From assembly GCA_046343015.1 (NCBI GenBank), contig JBKDOL010000053.1, positions 1-64,000 on the forward strand: a stretch of DNA of 64,000 nucleotides, given 5' to 3'. The stretch is from BJ22 sp021298375 (lineage in GTDB: Bacteria; Planctomycetota; Planctomycetia; Pirellulales; Pirellulaceae). Position numbers and translations under genes: made by a program. The notes under the pieces are model-generated. The model saw only the letters and a program-made list of their open reading frames with translations. It was not told the origin of the DNA and searched no databases. Below are positions 27,264 through 36,664 of the stretch, piece by piece. Every line of letters starts with the position of its first letter. Position 1 is the first letter of the stretch.

Positions 27264-28877
27264 ATGCTGCTGGTGCGGACCAAAATCAAATCGCTGATGT
27301 ACTGGGGCGTAGGTCTGCTCTGCGTGATCGTGGCGTTTCTTTCGCTCGCCTCGGTTCAGGGGGTCCTCAAGTTCCGCAAGCTCTCGAAAAACATTCGGGG
27401 ACGTGCCACGGAGTTGCCTTTGGCGGCCGACTTGAGCAACGAGATCGGGCGTCTGCGATCGTCCTTCTTCAAGTGTTCGGCTTTCCATTATGGCGAGCGC
27501 GAACGGGCGCCTTCGCCCTTGGACTTTCCCCGTTTCCAATTCAAAAGCAATCTGGGCTCGGTCGAATCGGCACTCAACAAATACGAGGAGCAACTGGTCA
27601 CGAGCGATACCAGTGATCCGCGGATTGCCGACACCACTCAGGAGCGACAGGTCGTGCTCGAGCTGCGGCGTTCGCTGCAGCAGATTTACCGCCTGATTGA
27701 GATGCGGGAGTGGGATTTCGGCAGCGTTCAACATGCGGCTGAGCTGGAACGGGAGCTTGACTCTCTGCAGGCCGAGACCAACCGCTTGCCGACGCTGATG
27801 AAGGATCGGATGGATGCATTTGCTGAGGAAGCTCGCGGCGAGTACCACGGCCTGTTGTTCCTCAGTTTTCTCATGCCCGTTCTGGCCTTGGGGCTGTTGA
27901 GCTATCTGGTAATCGTATTCCGCAAGCGGATCTTTCTGCCACTCAGTCGACTGATTGAGGGATCGCGGCAGGTCGCGGGCGGAAATTACGACCATCGCAC
28001 CACGCTCGACTCAGAAGATGAGATGTCCGAGCTGGCGGATTGCTTCAACGCGATGACGGCCAATTTTCAGGCGATTCAGCGGGACTTGAATGGACAGGTG
28101 CAGCAGCGCACGCGAGAAGTTGTGCGCAGCGAGCAGATGGCGAGTGTCGGTTTTCTGGCGGCAGGTGTGGCCCATGAGATCAACAACCCGCTGGCGACGA
28201 TTGCCTGGTCGGCGGAGTCTCTGGAGTCGCGCTTGGAGGAGATTCTCGACCTGGATTCGCAGAAGCCGGCTGCGGAACGACAAGCGGAAATCGACCAGAT
28301 GCGCAAGTATCTGCGGCGGATTCAGGATGAGGCGTTTCGTTGCAAGGGGATCACGGGCGGGCTGCTGGACTTTTCGCGGCTCGGTGATGCGAAGAAAGTA
28401 CCGACTCAATTACAGGACTTGATTCAGTCGGTAATCGAGATGGTCCGGACGCTGGGGAAATACCGCCGGAGAACGATCGAATTTGATCCTGGCCGACCGT
28501 TGACCGTGGCAGTGAACCCGCAGGAGATGAAGCAGGTCATGTTGAACCTGATCACCAATGCACTGGACAGCATGGACGACGGGGGGACTCTGCGAGTCAG
28601 TTTGGCCAGCACGTCGCAGCAGGTCAGCATCGCCGTCCGGGACGATGGTTGCGGCATGTCAGAAGAGGTGCTGCAGCATCTGTTCGAGCCTTTTTACACC
28701 CGCCGTCGCGACGGTCAGGGAACCGGTTTGGGACTCTCGATCACTTATCGAATCATTGAAGAGCATGGAGGGCGGATTGAGCCCTTCAGTGAAGGCCCCG
28801 GCAAGGGGAGCACGTTTACCATCACTTTGCCCTTGAAAGCACATGAGCAAAAACAACCAGCGGGCCTCGCAGCCTAA
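27264..28877 (+). CDS. Sensor histidine kinase
   Basis: 537 residues. Transmembrane segments at about 14-36 and 195-217 enclose a ~155-residue sensor region with coiled-coil character. A HAMP domain (about 218-270) leads to the HisKA helix with the phosphorylated His in VAHEINNPLAT (about 303), then the HATPase domain with N box NLITNALDS, G1 DDGCGMS and G2 GTGLGLS. The His context is that of NtrB-like kinases. The NtrC-type regulator gene overlaps its end by 35 nt, so the two form a two-component pair. The sensed signal is unknown. Confidence 0.93.
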   Translation: MLLVRTKIKSLMYWGVGLLCVIVAFLSLASVQGVLKFRKLSKNIRGRATELPLAADLSNEIGRLRSSFFKCSAFHYGERERAPSPLDFPRFQFKSNLGSVESALNKYEEQLVTSDTSDPRIADTTQERQVVLELRRSLQQIYRLIEMREWDFGSVQHAAELERELDSLQAETNRLPTLMKDRMDAFAEEARGEYHGLLFLSFLMPVLALGLLSYLVIVFRKRIFLPLSRLIEGSRQVAGGNYDHRTTLDSEDEMSELADCFNAMTANFQAIQRDLNGQVQQRTREVVRSEQMASVGFLAAGVAHEINNPLATIAWSAESLESRLEEILDLDSQKPAAERQAEIDQMRKYLRRIQDEAFRCKGITGGLLDFSRLGDAKKVPTQLQDLIQSVIEMVRTLGKYRRRTIEFDPGRPLTVAVNPQEMKQVMLNLITNALDSMDDGGTLRVSLASTSQQVSIAVRDDGCGMSEEVLQHLFEPFYTRRRDGQGTGLGLSITYRIIEEHGGRIEPFSEGPGKGSTFTITLPLKAHEQKQPAGLAA

Positions 28878-30228
28878 GCCCCTTCACATCCTGTTTGCCG
28901 ACGACGAAGTTCCCTTGCAGGAGCTGATCGCCGATGAGCTTCCGCGGATGGGATTCACCGTCACGGTTTGCCCGGATGGTCCGACGGCAGTGGCCGCGAT
29001 CGAAAAAAACGTCTTCGACTGCATCGTTGTCGACCTCGACATGCCGGGGCTCAACGGGATTCAGGTGATTGAGCGCTGCAAGCAACTCTCCCCCGGCACC
29101 GAAGCGATTGTGCTCACGGGCAAGGCGTCGAAAGATACGGCGATTGCCGCCCTGAGGCTCGGGGCGTTTGACTACCTGCAAAAGCCCTGCACGCTGGTCG
29201 AGTTGCAGACGCGGCTGCGCCGGGTGGCAGAAAAGCGGGAGTTGACGCGGCAACTGCAGGCGTTGCAATTGCGGCTGGCCCGGGTTGAGGGCCAGGCCCA
29301 GATGGTTGGCAGTCATCCGTTGATGCAGCGAGTCAAAAGTCTGATTGCAAAGGTCGCGCCCTCTGGTTCGAACGTGCTGATTCTGGGCGAGACAGGGACG
29401 GGCAAGGAACTGGTCGCCCGAGCGATTCACGAGCAGAGCGAGCGGGCGGACAAACCGTTTCTCGCCGTAAACTGCGGGGCCTTCCCGGAAAACCTGATCG
29501 AGAGCGAGTTGTTCGGGCATCGCAAGGGAGCCTTTACCGGCGCCGAGGAGAATCGCGCCGGCCTGTTTGAAGTTGTCGATGGCGGGACGTTGTTCCTCGA
29601 TGAAGTCGGCGAATTGCCCAAATCAATGCAGGCCAAATTGCTGCGGGTACTGGAGAGTGGTGAGGTCCGACGGGTCGGCGATACGCAGCCGTTCAAGGTC
29701 GACGTCCGCATCGTCTGCGCAACGCACCGCAACCTGCCGCAATTGGTGGAAGCGGGCGAGTTTCGCCAGGACCTTTGGTACCGCATCAACACGTTTGTGG
29801 TTGAATTGCCGCCGCTTCGCGAACGCAAGGATGACTTGCCCGAATTGGCTCGACACCTGTTGCTGCGGCATCGTCCGCAAGCCAAGTCAATGGCCGAGCC
29901 GTTCACCCCCGAAGCGTTGGCGCTGCTCCGGGGCTACGAATGGCCCGGCAACATTCGGGAACTGGCCAACGTTGTCGAGCATGCGGCGATTCTCGCCGAT
30001 GGTTTGCCAATCCGCGAGATCGATTTGCCCCAGCACCTGCTCCAGCCGCGGGCGCCGGGAAGCCTGCGCAAGGGCATCCTCTCACTGCGCGAGCTGGAAG
30101 CTCAGGCGATTCAAGCGGCGCTCGATCGGCACGCAGGCAATAAGACCGCAGCTGCCAATGAACTGGGGATCAGCATCAAGACGCTCTACAACAAGTTGGG
30201 ACAGGAACTCGGACTGAGGGCTGCCTGA
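28843..30228 (+). CDS. NtrC-family sigma-54-dependent response regulator
   Basis: 461 residues. The receiver domain (about 14-130) has the acidic pair in FADDE, the phospho-acceptor Asp64 in VVDLDMPG, and the K of LQKP. The AAA+ domain (about 150-380) has Walker A GETGTGKE, the sigma-54 contact loop GAFTGA intact, Walker B GGTLFLDE and arginine-finger region. A Fis-type helix-turn-helix closes the protein (KTAAANELGISIKTLYNKL). It would activate sigma-54 promoters when phosphorylated by the kinase encoded just upstream. Target promoters were not identified. Confidence 0.94.
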   Translation: MSKNNQRASQPKPLHILFADDEVPLQELIADELPRMGFTVTVCPDGPTAVAAIEKNVFDCIVVDLDMPGLNGIQVIERCKQLSPGTEAIVLTGKASKDTAIAALRLGAFDYLQKPCTLVELQTRLRRVAEKRELTRQLQALQLRLARVEGQAQMVGSHPLMQRVKSLIAKVAPSGSNVLILGETGTGKELVARAIHEQSERADKPFLAVNCGAFPENLIESELFGHRKGAFTGAEENRAGLFEVVDGGTLFLDEVGELPKSMQAKLLRVLESGEVRRVGDTQPFKVDVRIVCATHRNLPQLVEAGEFRQDLWYRINTFVVELPPLRERKDDLPELARHLLLRHRPQAKSMAEPFTPEALALLRGYEWPGNIRELANVVEHAAILADGLPIREIDLPQHLLQPRAPGSLRKGILSLRELEAQAIQAALDRHAGNKTAAANELGISIKTLYNKLGQELGLRAA

Positions 30229-30337
30229 CGCGGGATTTGAAGAGGCGCAAAGGCCGTCCATCTCGACGGCGAACGGACAAGCGTTAAAGTGAGGACTCGA
30301 TCCGCTTGCATCCCGTTCGAGCGAAAGCATTGCGCGC

Positions 30338-31354
30338 ATGTCCGATCTGGTTACTTTGGTTCCGAAGTTTGTTGCCCGGCACTATGCCTGCGGCGCGGTG
30401 AACTCAGTGGTGAGCAATCCCGGCTCCGGATTTTCAGGAGCCGAACTCTTTCGCATCGAAACGGCGACTGGCTGCTTTGCGCTGCGCGGTTGGGAGGCGA
30501 GCGCGGAGCGGCGGAGGCGGTTGGAGGAATCGACGGCGGTGATTTGTTTTGCCGCCTCAAAAGGCTGCGACGCGTTGCTCTCGATCCCGCAGCTCACCCG
30601 AGGGGGCGAGCGGCTGGCCGAGGAAGCCGGATACCTCTGGCAGCTTTCCCACTGGCTGCCGGGCCAACCTGACTTTAATTCTTTCCCCAGTCTCGCGCGA
30701 TTGCAGGTCGCCCTCGCGGGACTGGCTCAATTTCATCAGGCCACGCTGGGCCTGCGGACTCGGCGCGGGGTGTGCAATGCAATTCCCTGCCGCTTGGTGG
30801 AATGTCGGGCGATCGCCAACTATCTCGAGTTGCTGAAAGACCCGATTCAGCGGGAACCCAATCCGCAATTGCAGCAGGTTGCCTGGGAGTTGTGGCAGCG
30901 TGTCGCCTTCTGTAGCCCCGGGCTGTTTGACCGCGGCCAGCCGCTGGGGCGGCTGGAATTTGCCCTCCGCCCGGTGCTGGGGGATATCTGGCACGACAAC
31001 CTGATTTTCGAGGGAGAACGGCTTTCCGGGTTTGTCGACTACACGGCGATTCAGGATGACGCCGTTTCGGTTGACCTTGCCCGACTTTTGGGGAGTCTGA
31101 GGCTGGACGGGGAGGTCCCCTGGCAAGCTGGGCTGGCTGCCTACCAAGCGGTTTCGCCCCTTTCGGCTGACGAACAAAAAATTATTCCTTGGTTACACGA
31201 ATCGGGGCTCGTCTTGGGTGGCCTAAATTGGTTAAAATGGATTTTTGTACACCGCCACGAATTCCCTCGAGCTGACGCGGTCTTGCAGCGGATGCAGGAG
31301 CTTTCCAGGCAATTGCTGGAGCTTGCTTCGGCCGAGACCAGTTGGCGGTGTTGA
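30338..31354 (+). CDS. APH-family phosphotransferase
   Basis: 338 residues. The kinase-like core is visible from the C-terminal half: GDIWHDNLIF is the catalytic loop (Asp within HDN) and VDYTAIQDDAVSVDLARLLG is the metal-binding region. This is the aminoglycoside phosphotransferase/choline kinase fold, which phosphorylates small molecules or proteins. The substrate cannot be deduced. It lies 109 nt after the response regulator and its last codons run into the 16-nt array upstream of lexA. Confidence 0.82.
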   Translation: MSDLVTLVPKFVARHYACGAVNSVVSNPGSGFSGAELFRIETATGCFALRGWEASAERRRRLEESTAVICFAASKGCDALLSIPQLTRGGERLAEEAGYLWQLSHWLPGQPDFNSFPSLARLQVALAGLAQFHQATLGLRTRRGVCNAIPCRLVECRAIANYLELLKDPIQREPNPQLQQVAWELWQRVAFCSPGLFDRGQPLGRLEFALRPVLGDIWHDNLIFEGERLSGFVDYTAIQDDAVSVDLARLLGSLRLDGEVPWQAGLAAYQAVSPLSADEQKIIPWLHESGLVLGGLNWLKWIFVHRHEFPRADAVLQRMQELSRQLLELASAETSWRC

Positions 31355-31473
31355 TAGTGCCCGGTGTTGATAGTGCCCGGTGTGGATGGCAGTTCGTGTT
31401 GATGGCAGCTCGTGGGGATGACCTTCGATGTTGTTGACGGGCAAGTGTTGATGGGCGCGAGTGGAGTGGGTGC
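31346..31473. repeat. 16-nt array between the APH gene and lexA, about eight units
   Basis: Two exact copies of cggtgttgatagtgcc are followed by about six increasingly degenerate 16-nt units that keep a gtg(t/g)tgatgg-like core. The array begins in the last codons of the APH gene and ends about 70 nt before the lexA ATG. Confidence 0.8.
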
Positions 31474-31545
31474 TGGTCTTCGAAGTTTTGGGGTGAGTGG
31501 AACGAGCCAACGATTATTCGGCCTTTTTCTCAGGGTGGAAGAGTC

Positions 31546-32157
31546 ATGCAGCAGCAAAAGCAACTGACAACGCGTCAGCGAATGGTTCTCAATACAATCC
31601 AGCGAATGACAGCTCGGCGTGGGTTTGGGCCGACGATTCGGGAAATTGCCGAGGCGATGGATATCAATTCGCCCAACGGCGTTGTGGTCCACTTGCGGGC
31701 GCTGGAGAAAAAGGGATTCATCCGCCGAAATGCCAACTTGTCCCGCTCCATCCAATTGGTGGAACGCAAGCCAGCCAAAAAGCAGAAGGGCTTGCCGCTG
31801 GTGGGTCAGGTCGCCGCGGGACCGTTGACTGAGGCTGTTGAGCAGGCCGAGCGGTTGGACTTGGGCAAACTGTTTGATAAGTCCGAGAACTTCATGTTAG
31901 AGGTGCGGGGCGAATCGATGATTGAAGCCCACATCTGTGAAGGGGATTACGTCGTGGTGTCCAAGCAGGCGATGGCTGAGCCGGGGCAGATTGTCGTGGC
32001 CCGGACGCCCGACGGTGAGGCGACGATTAAGTATTACTATCCCGAGCGAAAGAAAGTCCGCTTGCTCCCGGCCAATCGCAAGATGCAAGCCATTCTGGTC
32101 GACGAAGTCGAGATTCTCGGCGTCGTGATCGGCGTCGTCCGCCAGATTGACGACTGA
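31546..32157 (+). CDS. lexA: LexA repressor
   Basis: 203 residues, the normal family length. An N-terminal winged helix (TTRQRMVLNTI, FGPTIREIAEAMDINSPNGVVVHL) precedes the self-cleavage site Ala91-Gly92 (QVAAGPL). The catalytic Ser124 (RGESM) and Lys162 (ATIKYYY) are present at standard spacing. It represses DNA damage genes until RecA filaments trigger cleavage. The imuA-imuB-dnaE2 cassette 5 kb away is a natural target. The leader contains a 16-nt array; a GATTAT at 31512-31517 is a possible -10 box. No operator was identified. Confidence 0.95.
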   Translation: MQQQKQLTTRQRMVLNTIQRMTARRGFGPTIREIAEAMDINSPNGVVVHLRALEKKGFIRRNANLSRSIQLVERKPAKKQKGLPLVGQVAAGPLTEAVEQAERLDLGKLFDKSENFMLEVRGESMIEAHICEGDYVVVSKQAMAEPGQIVVARTPDGEATIKYYYPERKKVRLLPANRKMQAILVDEVEILGVVIGVVRQIDD

Positions 32158-32256
32158 GGAAGTGGCGGGTTGATCCCGGTTTGCGCCGTTGTTTTCAACG
32201 CCGAGCGCATGTTTTCAGTGACCAGCTCGTCCGCAGTTGTGTTCGGCAAGTCAGCT

Positions 32257-34332
32257 TTAGCTTCCCAATTCCGCTCGCAACTCGCGCCGCATGACTTTAT
32301 TGCTGGCCGTGCGGGGCAGGGCCGTGACGAGGCGAACTTCCCGGGCTCGGAAGAGTGGATTCAGGTCGGCTTTGAGCCGCTCGTTGAATGCTTTGAGCAG
32401 ATGTGCGGCGGCGTTGGTGGGGTTCTCGGCGGGTTGGTCGAGGACCGTAAAGACCACGAGTTCTTCGGGGCCGCCATTTTGCGACCAGGCAACTGCCGCT
32501 GTTTCGCGGACGCCGGGCACGCGATTCATGATGCGTTCCAATTCGGCGGAACTGATTTTGATTCCGCCCAAGTTCATCGTATCATCGACTCGGCCGCCGG
32601 CCATGTAATAGTTGCCGGGCAGTCTGCGAAAATGATCGCCGTGCCGCCTGAGCAGCAGATGCGTCGCCAGTCGCGGCGTTTCGGCGTAGTAAGTTTGATG
32701 GTGGTCCCGATTGAGCAGTCGCTGCGACAACCCGATCGACGGCGGGATTAAGAAAAGTTCCCCCTCATCCGCCAATTGATTCAGTTCATCGAGAATCAGG
32801 AAATCGATGCCCAAGGCGGGGGTCGAGAACGTGCTCGGCGCGTTGGGCTGGAGCACCGTGGAGGAAATGAAGCCCCCTCCAATTTCAGTCCCACCACAGT
32901 ATTCAATCACCGGTCGCATGCCCGCCAGCGCGGAGAGGTAGAACATGTCGTCCCGCTGTGAACTCTCGCCAGTCGAACTGAAAACGTGAATCTTCGACCA
33001 GTCGCAAGCTTCCATGCAGCCAGTTGTCCGCCACGTTTTGACGATCGTGGGGACGACACCGAGCATGTTGACTTCTGCCTCTTCGATGAACTTGCCAAAA
33101 TCTTCGCCCAGTGGAGCGTCTTCGTACAAGGCAATGGTTGCCCGGTTGATCAGCGCGGCGAAGATCAAAAAGGGGCCCATCATCCAGCCCAGATTGGTTG
33201 GCCAGGCAACTCGCTGTCCGGGGCGGATATCCTGCAGGCAATGGCCATCGATCGCGCATTTGAGCGGGGTCAGTTGCGTCCAGGGGATCGCTTTCGGGTC
33301 GCCGGTCGTGCCACTGGAGAACAGGATATTGATCGGTTCGATGGGCGTGCCATGATGGGGACCGCGCCCAGTGTGGCTGGGTCCAGCCGCGCTGAGGAAG
33401 TCCCGCCAGGCCATGTCCTGGGGGCGCAGATCGGGCACCGCAGCCGGGCCACTGGACTTATCGGTAGCGGTAGCTTGCTGGCCGGAACTGGGGAGGCAGA
33501 TGATGGGCAGGTTGGTCGCCTCGAGCACCCGGGCGAATAGCGGGAGAGTTTTTCCGGCTCGAACCTGGACGTCGTAGGTAAAAACTGCTTTGGCGTGAGC
33601 AATGCGCAGCCGGCTGGCAATTTCCGGAGGGGCAAAGCTGTCGGCGATTGAAACTGCGACGCAGCCGGCCCAGATGATCCCGAGGTAGAGCGCGACTGAC
33701 TCGGCAGTCATCGGTAACACGACCGCCAGGGCGTCCCCCTCCTGGAAGCCAGCCGCGCGGATCGCAGCAGCCACTTCCTGCACCCGATGATTCAACTGGG
33801 CATAACTCCAGACCTGGAGCGGCTGGTCCGGTCCGCGAAACACGATTGCCGGGGTATCTGCAGCTGCCTGAAAACAGCTCTCGGCGATGTTCAGTTCGGC
33901 ACCTGGGAGCCAGTGCGGATTCTCCGGTCCGTCGTTGGGATTGAGAATTGCCCGCGGAGGTTTGTGGAAACGGATTTGGAGCCGCTCGATCGCTTGCTCC
34001 CAAAACTCGGCCCGTTTGTCGACCGACCATTGATGAAATTCGGCGACGGACGCGGTTCGCCGTTGGAGCATCCACTCCGCAAGATTGGCTCCCTTGCGAT
34101 CGCCTTCTTCTGGCAGACACATCGGGGCGGGACCATCCGCGTACGCGTCCCAGTCGCGATAGCAATCATCCCAGAGTTGACGATACAGATCCGGATGGGC
34201 TTGGGCCGAACGGAGCAGCGGAATCAGGCGTGCCCACTTATCGCTGGCAGACTGCGGCGTTCGCAGCACTTCGAGTGCGGCCTGTTCCAGGGTTGCGGAC
34301 AATTCGCGCTGACGGACTTGTATGGCGGGCAT
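32257..34332 (-). CDS. AMP-forming acyl-CoA synthetase, acetyl/acetoacetyl-CoA synthetase-like
   Basis: 691 residues. An ACS-type N-terminal cap precedes the adenylation domain: P-loop FSSGTTGDPKAIP (about 335), EYCGGTEIGGGF, and the C-terminal catalytic Lys in TASNKVMRREL. It would activate a carboxylic acid through an acyl-AMP and pass it to CoA. It is last in a minus-strand run after homogentisate dioxygenase and a flavin reductase (gap 25 nt). Homogentisate breakdown yields acetoacetate, so acetoacetate is an attractive substrate, but the sequence also resembles plant AAE17/18-type ligases and the substrate is unproven. Confidence 0.88.
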   Translation of the reverse strand: MPAIQVRQRELSATLEQAALEVLRTPQSASDKWARLIPLLRSAQAHPDLYRQLWDDCYRDWDAYADGPAPMCLPEEGDRKGANLAEWMLQRRTASVAEFHQWSVDKRAEFWEQAIERLQIRFHKPPRAILNPNDGPENPHWLPGAELNIAESCFQAAADTPAIVFRGPDQPLQVWSYAQLNHRVQEVAAAIRAAGFQEGDALAVVLPMTAESVALYLGIIWAGCVAVSIADSFAPPEIASRLRIAHAKAVFTYDVQVRAGKTLPLFARVLEATNLPIICLPSSGQQATATDKSSGPAAVPDLRPQDMAWRDFLSAAGPSHTGRGPHHGTPIEPINILFSSGTTGDPKAIPWTQLTPLKCAIDGHCLQDIRPGQRVAWPTNLGWMMGPFLIFAALINRATIALYEDAPLGEDFGKFIEEAEVNMLGVVPTIVKTWRTTGCMEACDWSKIHVFSSTGESSQRDDMFYLSALAGMRPVIEYCGGTEIGGGFISSTVLQPNAPSTFSTPALGIDFLILDELNQLADEGELFLIPPSIGLSQRLLNRDHHQTYYAETPRLATHLLLRRHGDHFRRLPGNYYMAGGRVDDTMNLGGIKISSAELERIMNRVPGVRETAAVAWSQNGGPEELVVFTVLDQPAENPTNAAAHLLKAFNERLKADLNPLFRAREVRLVTALPRTASNKVMRRELRAELGS

Positions 34333-34357
34333 CTTCGTCGCTTGACCGGGGGTGGGA

Positions 34358-34957
34358 TTACTTCAGTTCAAAACGCTCACGGGTATGACAATAGGATAGT
34401 CCACCCATCCGGCCCACGCTGTCGACGAGTGCAGGATCAATCTTGTGGTCGGCAGTCAGAACCTCATCGGCGACGTGGAACCAGACAATCTGCCCGAAAA
34501 CGGCGTTCGCCGCTGAGCCGCCCTGGCCGATGCGGACAATTTCCAGCGCCCGACACTCCAGCTGGATCGGTGCCGAGGCGACGCGGGGTGGGCGGACCAG
34601 TTGGCTGGGGGCAGTCGCCAGTCCGGCGTGCATAAACTCGCTTTCACCGTAAGGCAATTCGTCAGCCGTCCGGACCATCGCTTGGGCGAGCTGAGCCGGA
34701 ACGATGTTGACCACAAACTCTCCCGTCGCCTCAATATTCCTGAGGGTGTCTTTCTTGTCACCGCTCGGACGGTTGGCGATCGAGACCATCACTGTCGGCG
34801 GGTTCGAGCCGACCCCGGCGAAATAGCTGAACGGCGCGAGGTTCAACTGGCCAGTGGGAGATTGCGTGGAAATCCAAGCGATGGGGCGTGGCGTGATCGC
34901 CCGAATCATCAGGGCATAGACGGCCGAGGTCGAAAGTTTGGCGGGGTCGAAGTCCAT
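34358..34957 (-). CDS. Flavin reductase family protein (FMN-binding split barrel)
   Basis: 199 residues. The FMN-binding split-barrel signature is visible: ITPRPIAWIST near the start, then LAPFSYF, PPTVMVSI and FVVNIV. Family members bind FMN and reduce flavins or serve as the reductase partner of monooxygenases. The gene lies between hmgA (84 nt) and the acyl-CoA synthetase (25 nt) on the same strand, suggesting a shared aromatic-degradation role. Confidence 0.9.
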   Translation of the reverse strand: MDFDPAKLSTSAVYALMIRAITPRPIAWISTQSPTGQLNLAPFSYFAGVGSNPPTVMVSIANRPSGDKKDTLRNIEATGEFVVNIVPAQLAQAMVRTADELPYGESEFMHAGLATAPSQLVRPPRVASAPIQLECRALEIVRIGQGGSAANAVFGQIVWFHVADEVLTADHKIDPALVDSVGRMGGLSYCHTRERFELK

Positions 34958-35041
34958 AAGGTTGCACGGTCAGGCGGCGGTCGCGGCAGTGACTGCCGAA
35001 AGCGGCTGACCCCAGAGCTCTGCTCACGGGATTGGTTTTGA

Positions 35042-36253
35042 CTAGCCGCTGTACTGTCCGGTGGGCGGGGTGGGAGCGGGGGTCTCCAGCCAGCTTCGCG
35101 GATACTTGGGATCGTCGAGGGCGATCGCTTCGGGCGTCAAAAAGAGGCGGCGATCAGTGTCGAACATGACTGCCATCTCCTCGGTTCGGGCCATGTTCAT
35201 GCTCTTCATGATCGTTCCGGGGTGGGGCCCGTGGGGAATTCCTCCGGGATGCAGCGTCATCGAGCCGAGCCCGACTCCGCGCCGCGATCCGAACTCTCCG
35301 TCGACATAGAACAGGACTTCGTCGGCCTCCACATTGGAATGCACGTAGGGCACTTTGATCGCTTGGGGGTGGTGGTCGAGATACCGCGGCGCGAACGTGC
35401 AGATGACGAAGCCCCGGCATTCAAACGTCTGCTGGAAAGGTGGCGGGAGGTGCGTTGTCCCGGTCAGTGGCTCAAAATCCCACGCATTGAAGGTGTACGG
35501 GTAGAGGAACCCATCCCAGCCCACAACGTCAAACGGATGGTGTGGCATGGTCACCCGGGTCAAGCGATCGCGGTCCTTGATCAAAATGGTTGTGGGTGTT
35601 TCCGAGTCGATCGTCAGCAGGTCGGGGGGCGAGTGGAAATCCCGCTCGTAATAGGGGACACCGAGGTACATTTGACCATCGGGGTTTTGATAGCGAGTGG
35701 GGACCCGGACTTGGCCAAAGCACTCGAGCACCAAGTGATCTTCCTTCTGGATATCGTCCGCTACCAGGCGGTAAGTGGTCGTCCGTGGAACGACGATGTA
35801 ATCGCCTCGCCGATAAGGTAGTTTTCCATAAACCGTTTCGAGAATGCCGCTCCCTTGGTGAACGAAAATCACCTCGTCGGCTGCACCATTGCGGTACAGT
35901 TCGGCTTGGGGGCGATCGGGTTTGGAGCGCCAGGCGACGACGTCTTCATTGAACATCATCGGTACTCGACCGGTCACGGGGTCGCCGGACCGGGCCAGTT
36001 TTTGGGTCTCGATGTGGTGGTGTCGAAGTTCCTGCTCATCGACTTTCCGCAACTCGATCTTCCCGGCCGTTTCGCTGGCGGTAATGCGGGTTGGCGGGCG
36101 GAGGTGGTACATGATGCTGTAGGCGCGGTCAAACCCCTGAGTTGTGACCACGTGCTCGTAATACAGTCCCTCATTGAGGAACCCACCCGTCTCGTTGCGA
36201 AGTTGAATGTGGCGTTTGGGGGGCAATTTGCCGAGTTGTCGGTAGCTGGGCAT
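35042..36253 (-). CDS. hmgA: Homogentisate 1,2-dioxygenase
   Basis: 403 residues from the ATG at 36253 (MPSYRQLGKLPPKRHIQLR), which matches the family start; the frame stays open 235 codons further upstream but overlaps the divergent SDR gene and is not protein-like. The C-terminal cupin holds the expected iron ligands: VHSNVEADEVLFYV (His, Glu) and HPGGIPHGPHPG (His). The enzyme opens the ring of homogentisate to maleylacetoacetate in phenylalanine and tyrosine breakdown. Maleylacetoacetate isomerase and fumarylacetoacetase genes are not in the window. Confidence 0.93.
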   Translation of the reverse strand: MPSYRQLGKLPPKRHIQLRNETGGFLNEGLYYEHVVTTQGFDRAYSIMYHLRPPTRITASETAGKIELRKVDEQELRHHHIETQKLARSGDPVTGRVPMMFNEDVVAWRSKPDRPQAELYRNGAADEVIFVHQGSGILETVYGKLPYRRGDYIVVPRTTTYRLVADDIQKEDHLVLECFGQVRVPTRYQNPDGQMYLGVPYYERDFHSPPDLLTIDSETPTTILIKDRDRLTRVTMPHHPFDVVGWDGFLYPYTFNAWDFEPLTGTTHLPPPFQQTFECRGFVICTFAPRYLDHHPQAIKVPYVHSNVEADEVLFYVDGEFGSRRGVGLGSMTLHPGGIPHGPHPGTIMKSMNMARTEEMAVMFDTDRRLFLTPEAIALDDPKYPRSWLETPAPTPPTGQYSG

Positions 36254-36664
36254 CGTTAGGCTGCGGCGGGAAATCCTGCCGGTTCCGTGGGGACAAGGAT
36301 TGTTGAAGACAAGTAAATTGGTGACAGGGAAAGTCAGGGACTGGAGAGTCGGTCTGGTACGCGGAGGATCGGAAAGGGAGTGAGGCCGAGTCGAGTGGGG
36401 CCGAGTCGAGTGAGCACAATGCGAGTGAGCACAATGCGTGTCCGGGCGGCCGGCCGTTGCCGTTCGAGGAGTGAAAGCAAGTTCGCTCCTGAATTCGTTT
36501 GCCGGCCATTCAGCGAACATAACCGCCGGACAGCGGGCGGTCACCCGCCCTTGTATTGTTATGGATTCCGATGGAGATTGGCAATCGGCAGGAAGTGTGT
36601 TGTCCGCTCCGAGTTTTTGCGGGCGGGGTGGCAGAACAAAGTGGGGGTTTGAGGTGGGCACAAA
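36254..36664. other. Divergent intergenic region between hmgA and the SDR gene
   Basis: 411 nt that must contain both promoters; none clearly recognised. It holds the AABB 15-nt array at 36380-36439. Confidence 0.5.
36380..36439. repeat. 15-nt array with AABB structure
   Basis: Two copies of gtg(a/g)ggccgagtcga followed by two copies of gtgagcacaatgcg(a/t). Read on the minus strand in the open frame upstream of hmgA the units would be HCAHS twice and TRPHS twice, but no translation is expected there. Confidence 0.9.
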
